From positions 5,022,001-5,086,000 of the forward strand of contig NZ_CP104174.1 of the NCBI RefSeq assembly GCF_025200925.1: DNA of 64,000 nt, read 5' to 3'. A program made the translations under genes and the position numbers. Every line of letters starts with the position of its first letter. Positions within the stretch are counted from its first letter, which is position 1. Source of the stretch: Bradyrhizobium sp. CB1015 (GTDB taxonomy: Bacteria > Pseudomonadota > Alphaproteobacteria > Rhizobiales > Xanthobacteraceae). Shown here piece after piece: positions 19,319 to 28,339 of the stretch. The notes under the pieces are model-generated. The model made no database searches. It had not been told where the DNA came from and saw only the letters and a list, made by a program, of their open reading frames with translations.

Positions 19319-19493
19319 CGAAATCCTGACAGCTATGGCCGAATCAAAAACTGGCACGACGGGCGGCGAGGCCCTCGGAAGCTACCGCCTTGCTACCCCC
19401 GCAAACGCCCGGAATTCAAGTGCGGCGCGCTTTTCCTGTTAATGTTCCCTGATTGATTCGGGGAAGCCGGACAGGGCTGGGCGCTTTAGATTC

Positions 19494-20864
19494 ATGGCAA
19501 AGGATTCCGACCCACTGGCGGATGCCTTCTCCACCAAGGAGCCCGGGCTGTTCTCCGGACTTTTGGCCGAGGAAAGCGGCTTCGACCGGCGCATGATGTG
19601 GCGGCTGGGCTCGTGGGGCGTGGCGGCGGTCGGCGCCGTCGTCGTTGCCGTGATGGCCAACCAGGCCCAGCTCGGCTGGCGGCGCGACCAGGTTGCGTCC
19701 GCCGATCTCGCGCGCCAGGCCGACCGGCTCCAGCTGCTCACCAAAGAGAGCCAGAACGAAGCCCGCCGGCTCGCCGCCGCGATCGAGACGCTGAACAGCG
19801 ACCGCGACCGGCTGTATTCGCGCGTCACCGTGCTGGAGCAAGGGCTCGATTCCGTCACCGGCGCCATTGCCAAGCAAGCCGCCACGCCGCCGGGCGCGAA
19901 GCCGCAGGACGCAGCACCAGCGCCCGCAGCGCCCAGCATCGCGCCGGTCGCCTCGGCGCCGGCCCCGGCGGGCGAGAAGCCACGCAGCGAAGCCGCCAGG
20001 GATTCCCAGAAGGACACTCCGAAGGAAACGTTGAAGGAGCCGCCGCAGTCCGCGGCCTCCGTCTCGCTCGTGCAACAGAATGCGGCGATGAATTCGGCGC
20101 TACCGACCATTCCGCTGGTGCCCGCCAAGTCGCTCATGGCGCTGCCAGATCCGGCCGCATCGAAACTGATGCAGCCCGAGTCGGCTGAGAAGGCCGCCGA
20201 GAAGAAGGCCGAGCCGGCGCCCACCGCGGCCGAAATTGTTGCGGCAGCAACGAAAGCGCCGGACACAGCCGAGAGCGAATCCCCTGCCATCGCGGTTCAG
20301 CAGACGCGCTTTGCGATCGATCTCGGCGGCGCCAACTCGATCGACGGCCTGCGTGCGCTCTGGCGCAGCGTGACCAAGTCCAACCCGGAAATCGCAGCGC
20401 TGCGGCCGATCATCATGATCAAGGAAGGCACCACCGGCCTCGGCATGCAGCTCCGCCTCGGCGCCGGCCCGCTGGTCAACGCCGCCGCCGCCGCAAAATT
20501 CTGCGCGAGCCTTGCCGAGAGCGACCGTCACTGCGAGACCACCGTATTCGATGGCCAGCGCCTGTCGATGCGCGGCTCGGAGAAGACGCCGGACAAGGGA
20601 CCAGAAAAATCCCAAGACAGGGTTCAAGACAGGGTTCAGGACAAGAGCTCCGAGAAGAACCAGGACGCCGCTCCGCAAGCCGAAACCGCGCCCGCGCCGA
20701 GCGCAAAGCCCGAGAAGCCGGACAAGCGCCGCCGCAGCTATTCGTCGAAACGCTCCAAGCGCGAGGAGCCAGCGCCCCCACCTGCCGCGCAGCCGGCGCC
20801 GGCCAAGCCGGAGACCGCATCGGCGTCGGCGACATCGACGCTGTCGTCGATCTTCAGGCGCTAG
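19494..20864 (+). CDS. Membrane-anchored protein with periplasmic SPOR-like domain
   Basis: 456 residues. Short cytoplasmic N-terminus, one membrane segment (WGVAAVGAVVVAVMANQ, about residues 41-57), coiled coil (LARQADRLQLLTKESQNEARRL...), a long Ala/Pro-rich linker, then residues ~265-355 that look like a SPOR fold (RFAIDLGGANSIDGLRALW... LRLGAGPLVNAAAAAKFCASL). SPOR domains bind denuded peptidoglycan at division sites, so an envelope or cell-division role is plausible. A low-complexity basic tail (with the direct repeat DRVQDRVQDK) ends at a TAG whose CTAG is followed at once by the IS481-type element. Confidence 0.7.
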   Translation: MAKDSDPLADAFSTKEPGLFSGLLAEESGFDRRMMWRLGSWGVAAVGAVVVAVMANQAQLGWRRDQVASADLARQADRLQLLTKESQNEARRLAAAIETLNSDRDRLYSRVTVLEQGLDSVTGAIAKQAATPPGAKPQDAAPAPAAPSIAPVASAPAPAGEKPRSEAARDSQKDTPKETLKEPPQSAASVSLVQQNAAMNSALPTIPLVPAKSLMALPDPAASKLMQPESAEKAAEKKAEPAPTAAEIVAAATKAPDTAESESPAIAVQQTRFAIDLGGANSIDGLRALWRSVTKSNPEIAALRPIIMIKEGTTGLGMQLRLGAGPLVNAAAAAKFCASLAESDRHCETTVFDGQRLSMRGSEKTPDKGPEKSQDRVQDRVQDKSSEKNQDAAPQAETAPAPSAKPEKPDKRRRSYSSKRSKREEPAPPPAAQPAPAKPETASASATSTLSSIFRR

Positions 20865-20865
20865 A

Positions 20866-21913
20866 TGTGAGCTTTCAGGAGGTTGTCCATCCGGTCCGGA
20901 ACGAGGAAGCTGAAGTTGTCGAAGCTTTAGCCAATCCCCGGAGGACCGAATGGACACCCATAAGAATGCGCCTCTGACGCCAAAAGGTCGAGAGGCCATG
21001 GTGCGAAGCGTGATCGAGGATGGCCTGACGAAGGCTGCAGCCGCGCTCCAGTTCAATGTTTCAGCCAAGACCGTCGCCAAGTGGGTCAAGCGCTTCCGCG
21101 AGGAAGGTGTGGATGGGTTGCGTGATCGCTCCTCAAAACCCCTTTCATCGCCAAGCCAAACCCCTGTCGCCACATGCACCGTCATCGAGGCGTTGCGCCG
21201 GCAGCGCCACATAGGCAAGCAAATCGCCGCCGAGGTAGGCGTCTCGCCAGCGACCGTCAGCCGTATCCTGCGGCGGCTGGGATTGAACCGATTGCGCGAT
21301 TTGGAACCAGCCGAGCCAGTGCGGCGCTATGAACGTGAACACCCCGGCGAGCTGATCCACATCGACATCAAAAAGCTGGGCAAGTTCAAACGTATAGGCC
21401 ATCGCATCACCGGCGACCGAATGGGGCAGAGCAGCCTGCGGGCGCGCGGTGAAGGGCCTGGCTGGGAATATGTCCACGTCTGTATCGACGATGCTTCGCG
21501 GATCGCCTTCAGCAAGGTCATGAAGAGCGAACGACAGGGCTGCGCCGTGAGTTTCCTCAAGGCCGCGATCGCCTACTATGCGAGCCTGGGCATCAAGGTC
21601 GAGCGGGTGATGACCGACAACGGCTCTTGCTACAAATCCTTCGCCTTCCGCAAAGCCTGCAGACGTCTCGGCCTCAAGCATATCCGCACCAAGCCTTATA
21701 CTCCGAAGACCAACGGCAAGGCCGAGCGCTTCATCCAGACCAGTTTGCGCGAATGGGCCTATGCCCGCGCTTACAACACCTCAGAAGAAAGGGCTGCTGA
21801 ACTGCCGAGATGGCTGCACAGCTATAACTGGCACCGCCCGCATGGCAGTATCGGCTCGATGCCACCGATCAGCAGACTCGCCCTAACCAGGAACAACCTG
21901 TTGAGGCTCCACA
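20866..21913 (+). mobile_element. IS481-family insertion sequence
   Basis: About 1.05 kb. The left end begins TGTGAGCTTTCAGGAGGTTGT; the right end, ACAACCTGTTGAGGCTCCACA, is its imperfect inverted repeat (ACAACCT, TGA, GCTC and ACA agree). It contains one transposase ORF. The left end directly follows CTAG plus one base, and CTAG is a known preferred target of IS481 itself. No matching CTAG or other duplicated target is seen at the right end, so an adjacent deletion or rearrangement is possible. Confidence 0.75.
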
Positions 21914-21948
21914 ATCCTCCACCCGCGCCTCCTTGCTCAGCCTCTTGA
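20950..21948 (+). CDS. IS481-family transposase (DDE)
   Basis: 332 residues, preceded by a GGAGG ribosome-binding site. N-terminal helix-turn-helix (RSVIEDGLTKAAAALQFNVSAKTVAKWVKRF) and a second one (IAAEVGVSPATVSRILRRLGL). The integrase core shows the catalytic triad: Asp in LIHIDIKKLG, Asp in RVMTDNGSCY and Glu in TNGKAERFIQ. The frame appears intact; its last dozen codons run past the predicted right inverted repeat into flanking DNA because the element's own stop is missing or was never present. Residues before this (RNNLLRLH) are the usual end of the family. Confidence 0.93.
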   Translation: MDTHKNAPLTPKGREAMVRSVIEDGLTKAAAALQFNVSAKTVAKWVKRFREEGVDGLRDRSSKPLSSPSQTPVATCTVIEALRRQRHIGKQIAAEVGVSPATVSRILRRLGLNRLRDLEPAEPVRRYEREHPGELIHIDIKKLGKFKRIGHRITGDRMGQSSLRARGEGPGWEYVHVCIDDASRIAFSKVMKSERQGCAVSFLKAAIAYYASLGIKVERVMTDNGSCYKSFAFRKACRRLGLKHIRTKPYTPKTNGKAERFIQTSLREWAYARAYNTSEERAAELPRWLHSYNWHRPHGSIGSMPPISRLALTRNNLLRLHNPPPAPPCSAS

Positions 21949-21982
21949 GCTCGCTCAGCTGCTGCTGCGTCGGCTTTTCCAT
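21914..21982 (-). pseudogene. 5' fragment of a small gene cut by the IS element
   Basis: An ATG at 21982 on the minus strand with a GGAG ribosome-binding site opens a frame beginning MEKPTQQQLSELKRLSKEA. It reads 23 codons and reaches the IS right end exactly. The helical, charged start resembles small DUF3072-type proteins, but that is a weak match. No continuation of the frame is found beyond the left IS end, where the SPOR-like gene lies, so the 3' part seems lost. Confidence 0.5.
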
Positions 21983-22134
21983 GCCTCACTCCTCGACGGC
22001 AATGCGTTGGGCCACACAATGTTCAGAACCAGCGGGATGCTCGCGTGTTCCTGGACGATGTCCGGGCGCGCCGGATCAACAGAAACATCGCTTGCCCTGT
22101 TGCCTGCCCGCGCCATCCCGACCATATTGCCGCC

Positions 22135-22515
22135 ATGACAAAGAAGCCCTTCCGCCTCACGCCCTACCAGGTGCAGTTCCTGCTCGTGGTCGGATTCGTC
22201 ACCGTCGGCTGCGCGCTCTACGTGCGCTATCTCGCGATCGAGTTCTCGCAGGTCGCGCTCGCCTGCGACGCCGGGCTTCAGACCCTGGTCTGCAAGTCGC
22301 GGTCGGTCGCGACCGTGCTGTTCAAGAATTCGGTGTTCGGCATCGTCGCGCTGGTGGTCGCAACGCTGAACCTGATGCGGCCCTCGATCGTGCTGCTCAC
22401 CGTCGGCCTCATCGCCGCCGGCCTCGGCATCGTGCTCTACAATGTCGTGCTGTCGGGCCTTGCGATCGGCCTGCTCATTCTTGGCTTTGCTCGGCCCGCG
22501 CCCGCCACAGCGTGA
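22135..22515 (+). CDS. Small integral membrane protein, unknown role
   Basis: 126 residues from ATG 22135, with three likely membrane segments (VQFLLVVGFVTVGCALYVRYLAI; SVFGIVALVVATLNL; SIVLLTVGLIAAGLGIVLYNVVLSGLAIGLLILGF). A pair of Cys (ACDAGLQTLVCKS) lies in the loop after the first segment and may form a disulfide. Its 3' end overlaps the convergent ndvC-like gene by 41 bases. Family not recognised. Confidence 0.75.
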   Translation: MTKKPFRLTPYQVQFLLVVGFVTVGCALYVRYLAIEFSQVALACDAGLQTLVCKSRSVATVLFKNSVFGIVALVVATLNLMRPSIVLLTVGLIAAGLGIVLYNVVLSGLAIGLLILGFARPAPATA

Positions 22516-24235
22516 GGGCGAACAACAGATAGATCGCGCAGGTCCACAGCGACTGCCAATTGTCGCGGCCTTCGTTGAACAGCACGTACACGGCCGACAG
22601 CGCCAGCCCCCCCGCGAACACCGCTTCGGCGATCGGACGCTGGCCGATCTGCGGCCGGTTCAGCATCAACAGCGCGAACGGCACCACCGCCATCGTCAGC
22701 GCGGCGTACGGAAAATCCTTGTAGCGCGGGTCGAACACGAAGCCGAGCGCGGTCGCGGCCGCGATCACCGCCGTCACCGCCAGCGTCAGGCCGAGCACCG
22801 CGGTGAGCTTCGACCATTTCCGGCCCTCGCGCGGGCCGAGCAAATCGAGGAAGGTCGGCAGGCTGCGACCGATCACCATCGCCTGCGCGCAGAAGATCGG
22901 CGACAGGATGCCGGCCAGCAGCAGCGCGCCCCATAGCAGCCAGCCGCCGATCCCGTAACTCTCGTAATACATCTTGTCGGCGCCGATCCCGAGCAGGATT
23001 CCGGCCGTCGTCGCCGAGATGCCGACGCCGAGCCAGGCCGGGAAGCGCGGCGTCCACGGCCGCCGGCGCAGCGTGATCAGCGCGACCGTGAACACCAGCA
23101 CGGAAAGCCCCATGCCGGCGCCCATGTACCATTTCCAGTACGGGAAGTTGCTGATCGGCTCGCCCGGCGGATATTTCAGGCTGCGGCGCACCGAGTCGTA
23201 CAGGCCCCAATAGCCGCCGACGGTGCCTTCCAGCCTGCGCTTCCACGGCTGGTCGTAGGACTCGATCAGGTTGACGCGGAACTTCTGCGCTTTCGCAAGA
23301 CTCAGGATTTCCGAGACGACACGCGCCTGGTTGGTGCGCGAGGGCAGCGCGCCGTCGCGCATGCGGCCCTCGCTCGGCCAGCCGGTTTCGCCGATCAGGA
23401 TCTCCTTGCCGGGAAACGCCACCGCCATGCGCTCGCGGATCGCCTCGACATGGGCAGCGGCGAACTTCGCCTTGATGGGGAAATCCTCCCAATAAGGCAG
23501 GATGTGGATCGTGACGAAATCGACGGCGTCATAGACCTCGCGGTTCTTCAGCCAATATTCCCACACGTCGGCATAGGTGACGGGCACGCTGACCTGGGTC
23601 TTCACCAGGCGGATGAGGGAGACGAGATCCGCCGTCGTCATTTCACCGCGCAGCAACACCTCGTTGCCGACGATGACGGCGGTGATGACGTCGGGGAATT
23701 GCTTGATAAGGCGGATGGCGAGGCCGGCCTGCTCGAAATTCTTGGTGCGGTTGCTGGAGAGCCAGATGCCCTGCAGCACTTTCAGCCCGCCGACCTTGGC
23801 GGCGATCGCCGGCACCTGGTCGAGCCCGTTCTCCATCGAATAGGTGCGGACGCAGTCGGTGATCTCTTTGAGCTGGCGCAGGTCCTGCTCGATCTGATCG
23901 GGCTCGATATGGGTCCATGCGTCCAGCGGCGACTGCTCGCCGCGGAACGGCGCGTAGGAGACGCATTGAACCTTGTCGGCGGGGTCGATCGGGGCGCGCG
24001 CGAGCGTGATCGGCGTGGCAAGCCACCACCACACGGCAGCGATCGCACCCAACGAAACGAGCAGAAGCGCCAGTGGCGTACGAAGAGAAATCGGTTCCGT
24101 CCTCCGCGAAGGGCCGTCGATTACAATCTCGCACGCCGTCTGCCAAGGGGGCACCCCCGGTGGATCCCGCGCGCCCCCAGGGAATTTACCCGCGGCCGTT
24201 CGACCGTGATCTAGGATCGTGACTTTGCTGGACAA
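22475..24235 (-). CDS. ndvC: NdvC-like GH17-fold membrane protein (cyclic beta-glucan synthesis)
   Basis: Up to 586 residues. After one N-terminal membrane segment (ALLLVSLGAIAAVWWWLA) there is a glycoside-hydrolase-17-like domain with both catalytic Glu motifs: VGNEVLLRG and IGETGWPSEG. Further on is a multi-span membrane domain (roughly residues 370-580). In Bradyrhizobium japonicum, ndvC encodes a protein of about this size needed for the beta-(1,6) linkages of cyclic beta-(1,3),(1,6)-glucans. The ndvB homologue is divergently placed nearby. The start is uncertain: TTG 24235 or GTG 24154 are both possible. Confidence 0.85.
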   Translation of the reverse strand: MSSKVTILDHGRTAAGKFPGGARDPPGVPPWQTACEIVIDGPSRRTEPISLRTPLALLLVSLGAIAAVWWWLATPITLARAPIDPADKVQCVSYAPFRGEQSPLDAWTHIEPDQIEQDLRQLKEITDCVRTYSMENGLDQVPAIAAKVGGLKVLQGIWLSSNRTKNFEQAGLAIRLIKQFPDVITAVIVGNEVLLRGEMTTADLVSLIRLVKTQVSVPVTYADVWEYWLKNREVYDAVDFVTIHILPYWEDFPIKAKFAAAHVEAIRERMAVAFPGKEILIGETGWPSEGRMRDGALPSRTNQARVVSEILSLAKAQKFRVNLIESYDQPWKRRLEGTVGGYWGLYDSVRRSLKYPPGEPISNFPYWKWYMGAGMGLSVLVFTVALITLRRRPWTPRFPAWLGVGISATTAGILLGIGADKMYYESYGIGGWLLWGALLLAGILSPIFCAQAMVIGRSLPTFLDLLGPREGRKWSKLTAVLGLTLAVTAVIAAATALGFVFDPRYKDFPYAALTMAVVPFALLMLNRPQIGQRPIAEAVFAGGLALSAVYVLFNEGRDNWQSLWTCAIYLLFALTLWRARAEQSQE

Positions 24236-24362
24236 AATTTGAAATACAGGTCATGGACTCCGAAAGACTTTTCCGCCGCATTGGAGACCCATTTGGACGC
24301 CATCAGCTGGCACGTCCGCGGGGCTCCTGACGCGGACGGCCAGCGGATACATTGGGGAATTC

Positions 24363-24950
24363 ATGCGGCAACGGGTGTTCGAGTCACGAAATGCGGTCCT
24401 GCGGCAGTTCGCCGCCACCTTGGCCGTCTCCTGCCTTCTCGTTCTCGCGGGTCTCGGTGGCGCCTCCGCCCAGAGCGGCACGCCGGCCCCCGACCAGGGC
24501 AAGGCGGCCGCCCAGCCCGCCGACGCCGCCAAGGACGCCGCCCAGAATCAGCGCCGCACCGACGAGTTCGCGGAAGCCGCCCAGGTCATCAACGGCCCGG
24601 CCGGCAACCCCGAATGCGTCTGGCTCGGCCGGCGCGTGGTGCGGCTGATGTGGCGGGATGACCTCGATACCGCGTTCCGCCATCTCGACCTCTACGACCG
24701 CTTCGGCTGCCCCGGCGGCCACATCCAGGCCGCGTTCCGCTGCCTGACCCGCTTCGGCGGCCAGATCGATCCCAAGGTGGCCGAGACCCTGGACAGCCGC
24801 GTGCACGCGTGCTGGATCAACCCGGCCGCCCAGCCGCAGCAGGCGGCGGCCGCGGCCCCCCAGCCGGCAGCGCCAGCCGCCAATGCGCAGGCGCAGCCGG
24901 CGGCGAGCCCCTCGCCTGCGGCCAGCCCGTCCCCGGCGCCGGCGAAATAG
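24363..24950 (+). CDS. ndvD: Exported protein between ndvC and ndvB; NdvD candidate
   Basis: 195 residues with a signal peptide or single N-terminal membrane segment (ATLAVSCLLVLAGLGGASAQ). The folded part (residues ~60-150) has four cysteines (NPECVWLGRRVV; RFGCPGG; FRCLTRFGG; VHACWINPA). The C-terminal tail is an Ala/Pro/Gln-rich low-complexity stretch. B. japonicum has a gene, ndvD, between ndvB and ndvC that is needed for glucan synthesis in vivo and symbiosis; position and one membrane segment fit, though that product was reported larger. The symbol is therefore tentative. Confidence 0.6.
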   Translation: MRQRVFESRNAVLRQFAATLAVSCLLVLAGLGGASAQSGTPAPDQGKAAAQPADAAKDAAQNQRRTDEFAEAAQVINGPAGNPECVWLGRRVVRLMWRDDLDTAFRHLDLYDRFGCPGGHIQAAFRCLTRFGGQIDPKVAETLDSRVHACWINPAAQPQQAAAAAPQPAAPAANAQAQPAASPSPAASPSPAPAK

Positions 24951-25182
24951 CCCAAGCTCCAAAATAGCTCTGGCCGTTTCAGCTGCCGTTCAGGAACGAT
25001 CGGCCATAGACACGGTTGGCACTGCCGCGCGTCGTTCGAAAAGGCATGCCCTCATAAGGACATGAGGCCATGACAGTTGTGAAACCGCGCAGCAGAGGTA
25101 TGCTTCCTTTGCCGCGGACACGGTCGGATCTCGGGGTCAGATCCGCTTCCCTGCCACCTCAGCCCCTATTGGTTTAGCCGCG

Positions 25183-27846
25183 ATGCGCGTTGTCGCCGCC
25201 GTTCTGTTGCTCGTGTCTGCGCTCCATGCAGGCATCTGGGGAGTCCTGCGCGACAGGGAACCTGCGCCGGACTTCAAGGGCCTGCTGCCGAGCCTGTCCT
25301 ATACGCCGTTCGAACCGGGCCATGTCGTCGACCTCAACGGCGACCCCGACAAGATTCGCGCGGACATGAAGAAGCTCTCGACCCTCACGCGAGCGATCCG
25401 CTCCTACTCCGCGACGGAAGGCAACGAGCTGGTGCCGCCGATCGCGGCCGAGTTCGGCCTCAAGGTCACGGTCGGCGCGTGGATCGACAAGGACGAGGAC
25501 CGCAACGAGCGGGAGATCAAGGCCGCCATCGAGCTCGCCCGCAAGAACAGCAACGTGATCGGCATCGTGGTCGGCAACGAGGTGATCTTCCGCGGCGAGC
25601 AGAAGGTCGAGGACCTCATCGACAAGATCAAGAAGGTCAAGAGCGCGGTCCGCGTTCCCGTTACGACGGGCGAGATCTGGAACATCTGGCGCGATTTTCC
25701 GGACCTCGCCTCCAGCGTCGACTTCATCGCCGCACACGTGCTGCCCTATTGGGAAAACTTCCGTTCGGATCAGGCCGTCGATCAGGCCGTGGACCGCTAC
25801 AACCTCCTGCGCAATCAGTTCCCGGGCAAGCGCATCGTGATCGCCGAGTTCGGCTGGCCGAGCGCAGGCTATAATTTGCGCAACGCAGACCCAGGTCCGT
25901 TCCAGCAGGCGCTGACCTTGCGCAACTTCGTCACCCGCGCCGAAGCGCTCGGCATGGACTACAACATCGTCGAAGCCATCGATCAGCCCTGGAAATTCTT
26001 CGAAGGCGGCGTCGGTCCGTATTGGGGCGTCCTCAATGCCAGCCGCGAGCCGAAATTCGCCTGGACCGGCCCGGTCGAGAACCCCGACTACTGGAAGCTG
26101 ATGGCCATCGCGCTGCTGGTCGGCATCCTGCTGTCGCTGCCGATCGTGCGGATCGAAAAGGCGACCGCGAAACAGGCCTTCCTGCTGTCGGCGACCGCCA
26201 ACGGCGTCGGCGCCTGGGCCGCGACCGTGTTCGCATTCTGGAACAGCCATTACTTCGTCTTCGGCTCGGCCTTCGCGCTGACGCTCGGCATGATCCTCCT
26301 TGTTCCGCTGGTCCTCATCGCGATGGCGCGCATCGACGAGATCGCCGCGGTCGCCTTCGGCCGGTCGCCGCAGCGGCTGATCACGAAGCACAAGCCGGTC
26401 GAGAACGTGCCCGAGAATTACTGCCCCAAGGTCTCGATCCACATCCCCGCTTATTTCGAGCCGGTCGAGATGCTGAAGCAGACGCTGGATGCGCTGTCGC
26501 GGCTGAACTATCCGAACTACGAATGCGTGGTCATCATCAACAACACGCCGGACCCCGCCTTCTGGCAGCCGATCCAGGACCATTGCCGCGCGCTCGGTGA
26601 ACGCTTCAAGTTCATCAACGCCGAGAAGGTGCAGGGCTTCAAGGCCGGCGCGTTGCGCATCGCGATGGACCGCACCGCGGCCGATGCCGAGATCATCGGC
26701 ATTCTCGACGCCGATTATGTCGTCGAGCCCGACTGGCTGAAGGACCTCGTGCCTGCCTTTGCCGACCCGCGCGTCGGCCTCGTGCAGGCGCCGCAGGAGC
26801 ATCGCGACGGCGACCTGTCGATCATGCACTACATCATGAACGGCGAATATGCCGGTTTCTTCGACATCGGCATGGTCCAGCGCAACGAGCTCAACGCCGT
26901 CATCGTGCACGGCACGATGTGCCTGATCCGCCGCGCCGCGATGGACATGGCCGGCGGCTGGTCGAGCGACACGATCTGCGAGGACTCCGATCTCGGCCTT
27001 GCGATCCAGGAGCTCGGCTGGACCACCCACTACACCAACACCCGCTACGGCGCGGGCCTGTTGCCCGACACCTACGAGGCCTTCAAGAAACAGCGGCACC
27101 GCTGGGCCTATGGCGGGCTGCAGATCGTCAAGAAGCACTGGCGCCGCTTCCTGCCGGGTGCAAGCCGGCTGACCCCCGACCAGAAGCGCGAATATGGCTT
27201 GGGCTGGCTGAACTGGCTCGGCGCCGAAAGCCTCGGCGTGGTCGTGGCGCTGCTCAACCTCATCTGGGTGCCGATCGTCGCCTTCGCCGACATCGCCATC
27301 CCCGACAAGATCCTGACGCTGCCGATCATCGGCGCCTTCATCGTCTCGCTGGTGCACTTCCTGTCGATGTACCGCGCCCGCGTCGCCATCAAACCCGGCC
27401 AGATGCTGGGCGCCATGATCGCGGCGATGAGCGTGCAATGGACGGTGTCGCGCGCGGTGGCGCAGGGCCTCATCACCGAGCACATCGCCTTCGCCCGCAC
27501 CTCCAAGGGCGGGCTCAGCCGGATGTCGATCGAGTTCCAGGCATTCTGGGAGGCCGTGATCGGCACCCTGCTCCTCGTCGGTGCCGGCGTGCTGATCGCC
27601 TCCAACAGCTTCCGCCAGATCACCGAGATCTACATCTTCGCCGGCGTGCTGGTGCTGCAGAGCCTGCCGTTCCTCGCCGCGGTCGCGATCGCCATCCTCG
27701 AGCTCAGCCGCATCAACTCGTTCCAGTTCTGGCGCGACAGCGCGATCCGCACCGCCGAGCTGATCGGCCTGCGCCCGGTCGCACTGCCCCACCCGAGCGG
27801 CACGCCGCAGCCGGTGCCGAGCGAGGTCCGGCGGGAGACGAACTGA
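25183..27846 (+). CDS. ndvB: NdvB-like cyclic beta-glucan synthase (GH17-like + GT2)
   Basis: 887 residues. The N-terminal half is a GH17-like domain (PSLSYTPFEPGH; VGNEVIFRG; AEFGWPSAG). It is followed by several membrane helices (residues ~305-390) and a GT2 processive glycosyltransferase domain (from ~415): VSIHIPAYFEPVEMLKQTL, DADYVVEPDW, EDSDLGLAI and QRHRWAYGG are the D, DxD, ED and QxxRW motifs. More membrane spans end the protein. In B. japonicum NdvB of about this size makes beta-(1,3)-glucan, required for nodulation and osmotic adaptation. A 232-base gap upstream could hold its promoter. Confidence 0.9.
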   Translation: MRVVAAVLLLVSALHAGIWGVLRDREPAPDFKGLLPSLSYTPFEPGHVVDLNGDPDKIRADMKKLSTLTRAIRSYSATEGNELVPPIAAEFGLKVTVGAWIDKDEDRNEREIKAAIELARKNSNVIGIVVGNEVIFRGEQKVEDLIDKIKKVKSAVRVPVTTGEIWNIWRDFPDLASSVDFIAAHVLPYWENFRSDQAVDQAVDRYNLLRNQFPGKRIVIAEFGWPSAGYNLRNADPGPFQQALTLRNFVTRAEALGMDYNIVEAIDQPWKFFEGGVGPYWGVLNASREPKFAWTGPVENPDYWKLMAIALLVGILLSLPIVRIEKATAKQAFLLSATANGVGAWAATVFAFWNSHYFVFGSAFALTLGMILLVPLVLIAMARIDEIAAVAFGRSPQRLITKHKPVENVPENYCPKVSIHIPAYFEPVEMLKQTLDALSRLNYPNYECVVIINNTPDPAFWQPIQDHCRALGERFKFINAEKVQGFKAGALRIAMDRTAADAEIIGILDADYVVEPDWLKDLVPAFADPRVGLVQAPQEHRDGDLSIMHYIMNGEYAGFFDIGMVQRNELNAVIVHGTMCLIRRAAMDMAGGWSSDTICEDSDLGLAIQELGWTTHYTNTRYGAGLLPDTYEAFKKQRHRWAYGGLQIVKKHWRRFLPGASRLTPDQKREYGLGWLNWLGAESLGVVVALLNLIWVPIVAFADIAIPDKILTLPIIGAFIVSLVHFLSMYRARVAIKPGQMLGAMIAAMSVQWTVSRAVAQGLITEHIAFARTSKGGLSRMSIEFQAFWEAVIGTLLLVGAGVLIASNSFRQITEIYIFAGVLVLQSLPFLAAVAIAILELSRINSFQFWRDSAIRTAELIGLRPVALPHPSGTPQPVPSEVRRETN

Positions 27847-27892
27847 CGGGCGGTGTGCCAGCGATGAGGTCGGGCGGCTCGCCAAGACCTTA

Positions 27893-27955
27893 GATCCTCA
27901 TGGTGAGGAGCCCGCCCGAGCGGGCGTCTCGAACCATGCAGGCCGAACTCCTTCG
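27893..27955. repeat. Dispersed repeat (CCTCATGGTGAGGAG family)
   Basis: Contains ATCCTCATGGTGAGGAG, a GC-rich mini-hairpin (GCCCGCCCGAGCGGGC) and TCTCGAACCATG. The same sequence family occurs at 47212-47327 downstream of the caspase-like gene, showing it is repeated within the window. The rest of the 395-base gap from ndvB to the tRNA (27847-28241) holds no convincing gene. Confidence 0.7.
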
Positions 27956-28241
27956 GTGCCCTCCCCAGCGGTTCGGCGTGGATGACGGCCGCCAATCGGC
28001 TTGAGAATCCCGACCTAAGCCGCAGAGACGTCGAGCAAATCCCCGCTCCTGCCGCGATCTTCAGCAACCACCCGCACTATTGACCTCCGCAGCCACTCCC
28101 CCTACACAGCGCGGGCCGAAGGCATGATCCGGAAACAACCGGTTTTCCCCGCAACGCGATTTTCAGCGAAGCGGCAAGACATGCCTCTCGAATGTCCGAA
28201 CACGATGGCGATCTCTTAATCTTAGCCATCAGCGGCCATGG

Positions 28242-28317
28242 GAGCGCGTAGCTCAGCCGGTAGAGCACGTGACTTTTAATCACGGGGTCCTGGGTTCGAG
28301 CCCCAGCGCGCTCACCA
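28242..28317 (+). tRNA. tRNA-Lys (anticodon UUU)
   Basis: 76 bases with encoded CCA. The acceptor stem GAGCGCG pairs with CGCGCTC; D-arm GCTCAGCCGGTAGAGC; anticodon stem CGTGA/TCACG enclosing loop CTTTTAA (anticodon TTT); T-arm CTGGGTTCGAGCCCCAG. It marks the left edge of a gene-poor, composition-shifted region, but no second copy of its 3' end was found. Confidence 0.97.
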
Positions 28318-28339
28318 AAAAATCAAATACTTACACCAG

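Noticed and set aside
21822..22019. A 65-codon minus-strand ORF across the IS right end
   Set aside because: Spans the IS boundary in a different frame from the better-supported truncated gene.
28242..28317. tRNA-Lys as an attL site with a matching attR
   Set aside because: No second copy of its 3' end and no integrase gene seen to the right.
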